This document shows, piece by piece, positions 4,645 to 9,320 of a stretch of DNA of 9,320 nucleotides. Each line of letters opens with the position of its first letter. Within the stretch, counting starts at the first letter, position 1. The notes under the pieces are model-generated. The model ran no database searches and had not been told where the DNA came from. It worked only from the letters and a program-made list of their open reading frames with translations. Origin of the DNA: Nitrospirota bacterium (GTDB taxonomy: Bacteria; Nitrospirota; CAKKRA01; 9FT-COMBO-42-15); NCBI GenBank assembly GCA_016214425.1, contig JACRON010000126.1, positions 1-9,320 of the forward strand, given 5' to 3'. The position numbers were made by a program, and so were the translations under genes.

Positions 4645-5034
4645 ATGGAAATTGTAGCAGATGCAAGCGCATTTCTTGCTGTTGTTCTCAATGAGAGCGA
4701 CCGTGATTGGGTTATTCATAAAACCACAGGAAAAAGCGTTGCTTCACCAGAAATTCTGCCCTATGAGATTGGCAATGCATTGATCGCTGTGAAAAGAAAA
4801 GGACGTCTCAATGACCGGGAAATCCTTAGGGCGTTTGACCTATCGCAGCGGATAGCAGTCAGGTTAGTTTCGGTAAAGATTCATGATGCGATGAAAACTG
4901 CTCTGCGGTTTAATATATATGCTTATGATGCGTACTATCTGCAGTGCTGCATAGAAAACAAATTGCCTCTCATCAGCCTTGATGAACGTATGTGTGGTAT
5001 TGCAGAAAATCTTGGAATAAAGGTGGTGGAATAA
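4645..5034 (+). CDS. vapC: PIN-domain toxin (VapC-like ribonuclease)
   Basis: This 129-aa PIN-domain protein is expected to be a Mg2+-dependent endoribonuclease. The acidic residues are all visible: D6 in VADASAF, E41 in PYEIGNAL, D95 in AYDAYYL and D113 in SLDERM. MEIVADASAFLAVVLNE at the start and PLISLDERMCGIAENLGIKV at the end are typical. No Shine-Dalgarno precedes the ATG, which is only 6 nt past the -10, so translation is probably leaderless. The antitoxin follows after 3 nt, the reverse of the common antitoxin-first order. The family is certain and the VapC name is by analogy. Confidence 0.9.
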   Translation: MEIVADASAFLAVVLNESDRDWVIHKTTGKSVASPEILPYEIGNALIAVKRKGRLNDREILRAFDLSQRIAVRLVSVKIHDAMKTALRFNIYAYDAYYLQCCIENKLPLISLDERMCGIAENLGIKVVE

Positions 5035-5037
5035 ATT

Positions 5038-5259
5038 ATGAAAATTTATACATATTCACAGGCCCGCGAAAAACTGTCAGACATTCTTGAAGAGTCCAAG
5101 AAAGATGAAGTTGTTATTCGTCGCCGTAGAGGCGATATGTTTTCTATTGCGCCGAAAACACCTTCTCGCCGTTCTCCTTTTGATGTGCCAGGCTTGGGCA
5201 AAAAGATTACCCGAAAAGAAATATTAGAGGCAATACGCGAATCCAGAGAACAGGTATAA
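5038..5259 (+). CDS. Phd/YefM-like antitoxin partner of the PIN toxin
   Basis: This 73-aa protein starts MKIYTYSQAREKLSDILEES, the Phd/YefM-type DNA-binding fold (short strand, then the SQAR.KLSDIL helix), followed by KKDEVVIRRRRGDMFSIAPK, a beta-hairpin. The C-terminal tail (about 46-73: FDVPGLG, then ITRKEILEAIRESREQV) is the likely disordered-to-helical segment that wraps the toxin. It begins 3 nt after the toxin stop. GGTGG within the toxin's last codons serves as ribosome binding site, so translation of antitoxin is coupled to toxin. It would neutralise the PIN ribonuclease and with it bind the operator at 4613-4633. Confidence 0.82.
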   Translation: MKIYTYSQAREKLSDILEESKKDEVVIRRRRGDMFSIAPKTPSRRSPFDVPGLGKKITRKEILEAIRESREQV

Positions 5260-5290
5260 CAATAAGTATTACAATGGAAAAATGGCAATG

Positions 5291-5318
5291 GAAAAAATGG
5301 GGTCGAAAAAATGGGGTC
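5291..5318 (+). repeat. 14-bp tandem duplication
   Basis: GAAAAAATGGGGTC occurs twice back to back (5291-5304 and 5305-5318). The second copy overlaps the start of repeat B. It looks like slippage or a duplication at the insertion junction. Related ATGGAAAAATGGCA sequence precedes it. Confidence 0.75.
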
Positions 5319-5426
5319 AAATTTTCTTTGTTCACAGCTTTGAATAGTTAAAACTAAAAAAAAGAACTTTGCCTCTACTTCATTCAGTCAGCAATAAACA
5401 GAGAATTAGAAGTTCACCCATTTAAT
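5313..5426 (+). repeat. 113/114-bp repeat, copy B
   Basis: Direct-orientation copy of 3140-3252, differing by a few substitutions and one extra A. In this copy the inner stem is weakened (ATTCAGT versus ACAGAG). Copies A and B bracket the two intact toxin-antitoxin modules, so recombination between them would delete about 2.2 kb. Confidence 0.85.
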
Positions 5427-5430
5427 AGAA

Positions 5431-5465
5431 GATAATAGGGTCAGACTTGCCTATTGATATTTGCT
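5431..5465 (+). repeat. 35-bp repeat, copy D
   Basis: It matches copy C (4419-4453) except at two positions. It follows repeat B after only 4 nt, so B plus D may be the two ends of one internally deleted element. Confidence 0.75.
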
Positions 5466-5539
5466 CTCTTTCCTTCTATTACTTTTTCAACCTTATACTT
5501 TTACAAAAGAAAAATACCAATTAAAATTAAAAAATCCCC

Positions 5540-5568
5540 TTGACATAAGTTAGCATAAATGCTAACTT
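5540..5568 (+). promoter_or_regulatory. antitoxin promoter with 22-bp inverted-repeat operator
   Basis: TTGACA (5540-5545) is followed at 17 nt by a weak -10 (TAACTT, 5563-5568). Arms AAGTTAGCAT (5547-5556) and ATGCTAACTT (5559-5568) pair perfectly around 2 nt, filling the spacer and -10. An XRE antitoxin is encoded 50 nt downstream, so this is its likely autorepression site. Confidence 0.7.
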
Positions 5569-5625
5569 TTTAAAAAGGAATTGCGCATTGCCATGAAAAG
5601 AATGAAGGAGGTGCAGAATGTCTGA
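5566..5625 (+). pseudogene. C-terminal remnant of a RelE/HigB-type toxin gene
   Basis: One frame reads LFKKELRIAMKRMKEVQNV and ends in TGA (5623-5625), overlapping the ATG of the XRE antitoxin (5618) by 8 nt. Toxins of the phage-Gp49-like RelE/HigB superfamily often end in an ALKRMKE-like helix (recollection), and toxin/antitoxin stop-start overlap is typical. The frame is closed by TAA at 5563 inside the operator, so the body of the toxin is gone. The alternative is a chance 10-codon ORF (ATG 5593). Confidence 0.45.
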
Positions 5626-5977
5626 TTTAAAATATAAACCTGTTTCCCATGACCATAAGGCTTTTCTCAAAAAGGCCTTGAAACGGAAGTCTTTCAAAAA
5701 GACATACGAAGATTTGGAGGAAGAATATTTCCTTATCCGCGAGATGCTTGCCGCACGCAGCAGGTTTGGCCTCACTCAGGAAGCGGTTGCTAATTTGATG
5801 GGAACTACAAAAAGCGCAGTTTCACGTCTTGAAGCAGCAGGAAAGCATGCGCCGTCTCTGACTACTCTCAAAAAGTATGCTCAGGCAGTCGGCTGTCGTC
5901 TGCAAATCAAGCTAATTCCAAGCTCTCGCATGACCAGGCGCACAACACGGACTGCCAAAAAACTGGCTGCTGGTTAG
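5618..5977 (+). CDS. XRE-family HTH antitoxin (HigA-like), toxin missing
   Basis: This 119-aa protein has a helical N-terminal arm (KALKRKSFKKTYEDLEEEYF, about 21-40) and an XRE helix-turn-helix (about 42-98): LIREMLAARSRFGLTQEAVA, then NLMGTTKSAVSRLEAAGKHA, then PSLTTLKKYAQAVGCRLQIK. GLTQEAVA..MGTTKSAVSRLE is characteristic of HigA-like antitoxins that bind DNA and neutralise RelE/HigB-type toxins. AAGGAGGTG lies 6 nt before the ATG. A Lys/Arg/Thr-rich tail (MTRRTTRTAKKL) ends the protein. Only the tail of a possible toxin precedes it, so it is an orphan: either a decayed module or an anti-addiction or regulatory antitoxin. Confidence 0.85.
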   Translation: MSDLKYKPVSHDHKAFLKKALKRKSFKKTYEDLEEEYFLIREMLAARSRFGLTQEAVANLMGTTKSAVSRLEAAGKHAPSLTTLKKYAQAVGCRLQIKLIPSSRMTRRTTRTAKKLAAG

Positions 5978-6075
5978 CTCATGGTTAGGTATAAGTAAAT
6001 ATAAAATTTGTGAAATGCACGGGGTATATGGGGACCCTCTGAATACTATATAACGTTGTTACTTACATTGCATAA

Positions 6076-6201
6076 CTCTCCAGCCCTCCCCATCCGCTCA
6101 ATGTCCCTCTTTTTGGTATGGCAAAGGCTAACTTTGTTGAAGGTGTGGAGCTTGCAAACCCCGCCACCTACTACAAAGAGGTTGTTGTTAGGCCGACATG
6201 A
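6076..6201 (+). pseudogene. C-terminal fragment of an unidentified protein
   Basis: A frame open from just after TAA 6073-6075 reads LSSPPHPLNVPLFGMAKANF, VEGVELANPATYYKEVVVRP, T, then TGA. The composition (balanced, proline and aromatic content, higher G+C) looks like real coding sequence and differs from the A/T-rich surroundings. There is no credible start with ribosome binding site, although ATG 6118 exists. I do not recognise the family. It is best regarded as the leftover 3' end of a gene, next to the MITE terminus at 6227-6251. Confidence 0.3.
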
Positions 6202-6226
6202 ATCTGACTTTTTAGAGACGGTGTTT

Positions 6227-6251
6227 GATTTTGGACTTTTTCTACAGACTC
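6227..6251. repeat. right end of MITE family, copy 3
   Basis: GATTTTGGACTTTTTCTACAGACTC is followed by GTTA, as in the other copies. Its last 14 bp before ACTC (GACTTTTTCTACAG) are the exact reverse complement of the left end at 3546-3559. The adjoining GTTA contains the stop codon of the minus-strand permease gene. Confidence 0.65.
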
Positions 6252-6252
6252 G

Positions 6253-6969
6253 TTAACTGACTATCAGCACAATCCCCATCAAAATAATCACTCCTGCAAC
6301 AATCTTTTTAAATGCCTTTAAAGGAAGGTATGTTACAACCCTTTTGCCAATCAAAGTGCCGATATAAGCAGTTGCGACAACGCCGCCAATGAATAACCAG
6401 TGTGAGCTCAGTTTATCGCCGTAATTGTAAATATACAGCGGGATGCGTGTTGCATCTACAAAACAGGCGATTAATGTTCCGCTGGCAATAAAGGCGTCCT
6501 TAGATATATTGTAATTAAGGAGATAGGCGCTCCTGACTGCACCCTGATTGCCGACAAGGCCTCCAAGAAGGCCAGAGGCAAAGCCGCCAATTGCATCAAT
6601 AGATTTTGGTAATTGAAACTCCTTTTTAGATGGTATAAACTCCCTGCCAGCTAAGATTATCAGGGCTATCCCTAAAAATACCTTCAAGGCATGAGACTGC
6701 ATATAGACCTGAAGAAAGGCGCCAACAAAGGCGCCGATGATGCTCAGGATGCCAAATTTCATAATTATTGCCTTGTCTATATGTTTTCTGAAAAGATACA
6801 GCTTAAACAGATTATTTGAAAAGTGTATTACAGCAACCATTAATATGGCAATCTGAACCTCAAAGAAAAATGTAAAAATAGGCGTCAGCACTGTGCCTAC
6901 GCCAAAACCTGTCATAAGTGTCAGGACAGCAGCAGCAAATGCGCCAATATATATAATAATAGGTGACAT
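6253..6969 (-). CDS. TauE/SafE-family membrane permease
   Basis: This 238-aa polytopic inner-membrane protein is of the TauE/SafE (formerly DUF81) family, implicated in export or transport of sulfite, sulfoacetate, thiosulfate and related anions. About seven or eight hydrophobic segments are visible, including IIIYIGAFAAAVLTLMTGFG near the N-terminus and IVAGVIILMGIVLIVS at the C-terminus. The two half-repeats carry the characteristic Gly-rich turns: MTGFGVGTVLTP in the first and GGFASGLLGGLVGNQGAVRS in the second. AAAGGAG lies 9 nt before the ATG. It is the last gene of a three-gene minus-strand operon, 14 nt after the upstream ORF. Its stop codon TAA sits in the target of a MITE end, so its 3' region was replaced. 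Substrate is not deducible. Confidence 0.9.
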   Translation of the reverse strand: MSPIIIYIGAFAAAVLTLMTGFGVGTVLTPIFTFFFEVQIAILMVAVIHFSNNLFKLYLFRKHIDKAIIMKFGILSIIGAFVGAFLQVYMQSHALKVFLGIALIILAGREFIPSKKEFQLPKSIDAIGGFASGLLGGLVGNQGAVRSAYLLNYNISKDAFIASGTLIACFVDATRIPLYIYNYGDKLSSHWLFIGGVVATAYIGTLIGKRVVTYLPLKAFKKIVAGVIILMGIVLIVS

Positions 6970-6983
6970 AATTAATTTCTCCT

Positions 6984-7409
6984 TTATTCCTCTGGTGTAA
7001 TATCCAGCCAGTCTGGCGGATTTTCCGGTAATTTATATTTAAGATAAGGATAGCCTATCTTTTTATGTATTGCATTGCAAGCCTTTGTACTTCTGTCAAA
7101 TGCCTTTTCAAATGCTTCCCAGTCCTTGTTCTTCATGGCATCTTCTATCGGCACAAGGAACTTCCTGTCAAAGTCCTCAAGCTCCTGCTTCCACTTTGGC
7201 CTTGTCTTTTTGCCGACCTCTGTAATCTCCCTGATTTCTTTTAATTGATAAAGACCTAAATCCCAGTTTTTTGCCTTGCAGGCATGATACATTATGCCGT
7301 AGCGCTCTGTGTACTGCCTCATTACCCGTGACATGCATGGCTGCATTGTTGCAAGGCTGTCAATATCAATCTCTGCATGCATGGTCTTTCCAACTATCTT
7401 TCCCTCCAT
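6984..7409 (-). CDS. cytosolic helical protein with degenerate haem-like CNAIH motif
   Basis: This 141-aa protein has no signal peptide. It looks entirely helical (segments around residues 18-48, 48-68, 70-94 and 96-118), suggesting a four-helix bundle. Near the end RSTKACNAIHKKIGYPYLKY followed by KLP looks like the haem end of a small c-type cytochrome family (C-N-x-C-H...G.PFIKY.LP), but the second Cys is Ile (C111-N-A-I-H115) and there is no export signal, so covalent haem is unlikely. Other Cys are C25 and C44. AGGAGGT lies 7 nt before the ATG. It sits 51 nt after padR and 14 nt before the TauE/SafE gene in one operon, so it may sense or bind the ligand moved by the permease. I cannot name the family. 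Confidence 0.75.
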   Translation of the reverse strand: MEGKIVGKTMHAEIDIDSLATMQPCMSRVMRQYTERYGIMYHACKAKNWDLGLYQLKEIREITEVGKKTRPKWKQELEDFDRKFLVPIEDAMKNKDWEAFEKAFDRSTKACNAIHKKIGYPYLKYKLPENPPDWLDITPEE

Positions 7410-7460
7410 TACAAAATACCTCCTGATTAACTTAATTAAAGCTGTAATAGCGTATTGCTA

Positions 7461-7757
7461 CTATTCCACTACTTCCTTTACTAATTCCTTCATCTTATCT
7501 TTAGACTTCTCCAATGCCCTTTTGCCTTTTGAGGTTATCCTGTAATATTTCCTAATCCTGCCGTTTTCAACAATGCCGCGGCTCTTTAAATAACCGCTCT
7601 TTTCCAGTGAATGGAGCGTTGGATAGAGGGTGCCAGGGCTTAGCTTATAGCCGTGCCTTTTCAGCTCGTCAATTATCTCCACACCGCAGATATCCTCCTC
7701 GCTTGCATGGTGCAGGATATGTATCTTTATAAACCCCAAAAAGAAGTCCCTGAGCAT
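7461..7757 (-). CDS. PadR-family transcriptional regulator
   Basis: This 98-aa protein is a PadR-type winged-helix repressor. ILHHASEEDICGVEIIDELK (helices 1-2), SPGTLYPTLHSLEKSGYL (recognition helix with the family's S.GTLYP.L..LE..G signature, about 40-57) and RKYYRITSKGKRALE (wing) are present. The C-terminal helix KSKDKMKELVKEVVE is short, as in subfamily-2 PadR proteins, and mediates dimerisation. GGGAG lies 9 nt before the ATG. It is first in the minus-strand operon with the CNAIH protein and the TauE/SafE permease, and probably represses that operon through the palindrome at 7773-7787. The inducer is unknown. Confidence 0.92.
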   Translation of the reverse strand: MLRDFFLGFIKIHILHHASEEDICGVEIIDELKRHGYKLSPGTLYPTLHSLEKSGYLKSRGIVENGRIRKYYRITSKGKRALEKSKDKMKELVKEVVE

Positions 7758-7772
7758 TATATCTACTCCCGA

Positions 7773-7787
7773 TATCGTATTACGATA
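7773..7787 (-). promoter_or_regulatory. 15-bp palindromic operator at padR start site
   Basis: TATCGTA and TACGATA flank one central base, just downstream of the -10 and overlapping the predicted transcription start. This is the expected place for PadR autorepression. Assignment is inferred from symmetry and position. Confidence 0.6.
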
Positions 7788-7795
7788 ACGGAAAC

Positions 7796-7824
7796 ATTAT
7801 AAAATATATCCTTTACATTGTCAA
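7796..7824 (-). promoter_or_regulatory. consensus sigma70 promoter of the padR operon
   Basis: On the minus strand TTGACA (7824-7819), a 17-nt spacer and TATAAT (7801-7796) match the consensus at all twelve positions. So strong a promoter in front of a repressor gene implies tight control through the adjacent palindrome. Confidence 0.88.
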
Positions 7825-7848
7825 GATTTTTTTATAGAGGCAATTTTC

Positions 7849-7877
7849 TTGACAGATTTCAGACATTTTGCTAAGGT
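7849..7877 (+). promoter_or_regulatory. putative acs promoter
   Basis: TTGACA (7849-7854) is followed at 17 nt by TAAGGT (7872-7877), preceded by TGC, an extended -10 element that may compensate for the weak hexamer. Its -35 lies only 24 nt from that of the divergent padR promoter, so the two could influence each other. Confidence 0.5.
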
Positions 7878-7918
7878 ATTTTTACAAAAACACACCTGAG
7901 ATTAGGACTAAAAGTATA

Positions 7919-7940
7919 GCCGTGGCTTTCCAGCCTCGGC
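7919..7940 (+). other. hairpin in acs leader
   Basis: GCCG-T-GGCT, loop TTCC, AGCC-T-CGGC forms a G/C-rich stem with one T-T mismatch, 35 nt before the acs start. No U-run follows, so it is not an intrinsic terminator. It may protect the mRNA 5' end or be a dispersed repeat. It does not match any riboswitch class I know. Confidence 0.5.
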
Positions 7941-7974
7941 GAAAAATGTTGTGCAGGATAAGGGAGGAATAAAA

Positions 7975-9320
7975 ATGGCTGATAAGACCATTGATGTATT
8001 AATGGAAGAGGAGAGAAAATTCCCGCCGCCAAAGGCATTCAGTAAAATGGCATACATAAAAAGCCTGAAGCAGTATAAAGAACTCTACAAAAAATCCATT
8101 AAAAACCCTGACACCTTCTGGGCAAAGATGGCAAAGGAATTCCTCCACTGGGATAAAAAGTGGACAAAGGTATCTGAATGGGACTTTACCAAGCCATCTG
8201 TAAAATGGTTTATCAATGGAAAACTGAATGTTTCATATAACTGCATTGACAGGCACCTAAATTCTTATAAGCGAAACAAGGCAGCAATCATCTGGGAAGG
8301 CGATGATGGAAGCTATAAAAGCTATACCTATCAGCAGCTCTATTATGAGGTAAACAGATTCGCCAATGTATTAAAAAAGCATGGCGTAAGAAAGGGAGAC
8401 AGGGTAACAATATATCTTCCAATGATTCCTGAGCTTCCTATTTCAATGCTTGCCTGCGCAAGGATTGGCGCAATACACAGTGTTGTCTTTGGCGGATTCA
8501 GTTCAACATCTCTAAGGAACAGGATTCAGGACAGCGAAGCAAAGCTGTTGATTACATCTGATGAGGGTTTAAGATGCAATAAACATATCCCTCTTAAGGC
8601 AAACAGCGACGAGGCTATTAAAAACAGCACTACAATTGAAAAGGTCATTGTAGTTAAAAGGACAGGCAACCCTGTTAATATGGCAACTAACAGAGACCTG
8701 TGGTGGCATGAGGAGATGAAGGCTGCTGATATTGAAAGCTACTGCGAACCAGAGATAATGGATTCTGAAGACCCGTTATTCATCCTTTATACAAGCGGAA
8801 GCACAGGAAAGCCAAAGGGCGTTTTGCATACAACAGCAGGATATCTTTTATTTACTGCTCTGACATTCAAGTGGATATTTGACTATAAGGAAGAGGATAT
8901 ACATTTTTGCACTGCAGATATAGGATGGGTAACAGGCCACAGCTATATTGTATACGGCCCTTTATGCGTTGGTGCAACATCCTTGATGTTTGAAGGCGTA
9001 CCAACATATCCAAAGCCTGACAGATTCTGGGAGATTGTTGAAAAGCATAAGGTAAACATCTTCTATACAGCGCCAACAGCAATAAGGGCGCTAATGCGCG
9101 AAGGCGAGGACTGGGTAAAGAAACATGAATTAAGTTCATTAAGGCTTCTTGGCACAGTAGGTGAGCCGATTAATCCAGAGGCATGGATGTGGTATCACAG
9201 GGTTGTTGGCAAAGGCAAGCTGCCCATTGTTGACACATGGTGGCAGACAGAGACAGGCGGGATATTGATTACACCGCTTCCTGGTGCAATGACATTAAGG
9301 CCTGGCTCAGCGAATCTCCC
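7975..9320 (+). CDS. acs: acetyl-CoA synthetase (AMP-forming), 3' end beyond window
   Basis: The frame is open without a stop from ATG 7975 to the window end: 448 complete codons of a protein normally about 630-660 aa. It is an ANL-superfamily enzyme that activates acetate with ATP to acetyl-AMP and then acetyl-CoA in the cytoplasm. Visible signatures are the N-terminal cap (FWAKMAKEFLHWDKKWTKV), RVTIYLPMIPELPISMLACA, VVFGGFSS, the P-loop-like YTSGSTGKPKGVLHT (272-286), TADIGWVTGHSYIVYGPL, GTVGEPINPEAWMWY (from 393) and DTWWQTETGG (from 420). DTWWQTE with the preceding Trp-rich pocket favours acetate over longer acids, although propionate cannot be excluded. AGGGAGGA lies 6 nt before the ATG. 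The catalytic C-terminal lysine region is outside the window. Confidence 0.95.
   Translation, partial: MADKTIDVLMEEERKFPPPKAFSKMAYIKSLKQYKELYKKSIKNPDTFWAKMAKEFLHWDKKWTKVSEWDFTKPSVKWFINGKLNVSYNCIDRHLNSYKRNKAAIIWEGDDGSYKSYTYQQLYYEVNRFANVLKKHGVRKGDRVTIYLPMIPELPISMLACARIGAIHSVVFGGFSSTSLRNRIQDSEAKLLITSDEGLRCNKHIPLKANSDEAIKNSTTIEKVIVVKRTGNPVNMATNRDLWWHEEMKAADIESYCEPEIMDSEDPLFILYTSGSTGKPKGVLHTTAGYLLFTALTFKWIFDYKEEDIHFCTADIGWVTGHSYIVYGPLCVGATSLMFEGVPTYPKPDRFWEIVEKHKVNIFYTAPTAIRALMREGEDWVKKHELSSLRLLGTVGEPINPEAWMWYHRVVGKGKLPIVDTWWQTETGGILITPLPGAMTLRPGSANL

Noticed and set aside
3140..5426. Repeats A and B as CRISPR repeats
   Set aside because: There are only two copies over 2 kb apart, each ~113 bp, with no spacers and no cas genes.
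5527..5775. Minus-strand 82-aa ORF over the XRE antitoxin
   Set aside because: It overlaps the well-supported antitoxin and its operator; composition is that of an antisense shadow.
7919..7940. Riboswitch in the acs leader
   Set aside because: Only a single short hairpin is present; no conserved core of any riboswitch class I know is visible.
8867..9139. Minus-strand 90-aa ORF inside acs
   Set aside because: It overlaps strongly conserved acetyl-CoA synthetase motifs on the plus strand and has no family resemblance.

Overview
The window reads as chromosomal DNA of a Gram-negative bacterium of fairly low G+C. Lipoprotein and Sec signal peptides and an LPS-core-like glycosyltransferase support this. 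Dispersed short repeats and an acetate-activating enzyme next to a sulfite-exporter-type permease would suit a Nitrospirota- or Desulfobacterota-like lineage, but that placement is a weak inference. Conserved housekeeping genes flank an accessory core of about 5 kb (roughly 1.2-6.25 kb) made of gene cassettes, toxin-antitoxin (TA) modules, gene fragments and small non-autonomous repeats.

Left flank (8-1189, minus): a GT-B family 4 glycosyltransferase of RfaG/WaaG type. Its upstream spacer holds a perfect 24-bp palindrome, a sigma70-like promoter facing right and a dispersed-repeat-like sequence (1343-1379).

Integron-like segment (about 1448-2471, plus): a secreted protein of unknown function (1489-1974) is followed by a folded attC recombination site (about 1980-2044). 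The 7-mer GTTAGCT recurs at the expected 5' boundary (1448-1454), so 1449-2038 has the exact architecture of one integron gene cassette. A second cassette carries a DUF2513 protein (2057-2434) and ends in a half attC (2431-2471). No integrase gene is visible, so this is either an integrase-less attC cluster or the tail of an integron that starts elsewhere. A small lipoprotein (2534-2998) and a truncated ORF (3015-3170) follow.

TA and debris segment (about 3140-6252): a DUF2281-like antitoxin gene is broken by a ~99-bp MITE-like insertion. Next come an intact HicAB module with a 20-bp palindromic operator between -35 and -10, and a toxin-first PIN (VapC-like) and Phd/YefM-like pair whose mRNA looks leaderless. 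Last is an XRE antitoxin with its own palindromic operator, preceded by only the last ~19 codons of what looks like its toxin. Between them lie two copies of a ~113-bp repeat, two copies of a 35-bp repeat, three ends of the same MITE family, and C-terminal scraps of a WD40 protein and of an unidentified protein.

Right flank: a minus-strand operon of a PadR repressor, a 141-aa cytosolic helical protein with a degenerate haem-like CNAIH motif, and a TauE/SafE permease. It is driven by a textbook TTGACA-17-TATAAT promoter with a palindromic operator at the transcription start. Divergent from it is acetyl-CoA synthetase (acs), which runs off the window end.

The most notable signals are the attC-bounded cassette, the partly dismantled TA modules with their operators intact, and the compact PadR/CNAIH-protein/TauE operon. 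I do not see a large undescribed multi-gene defence system.
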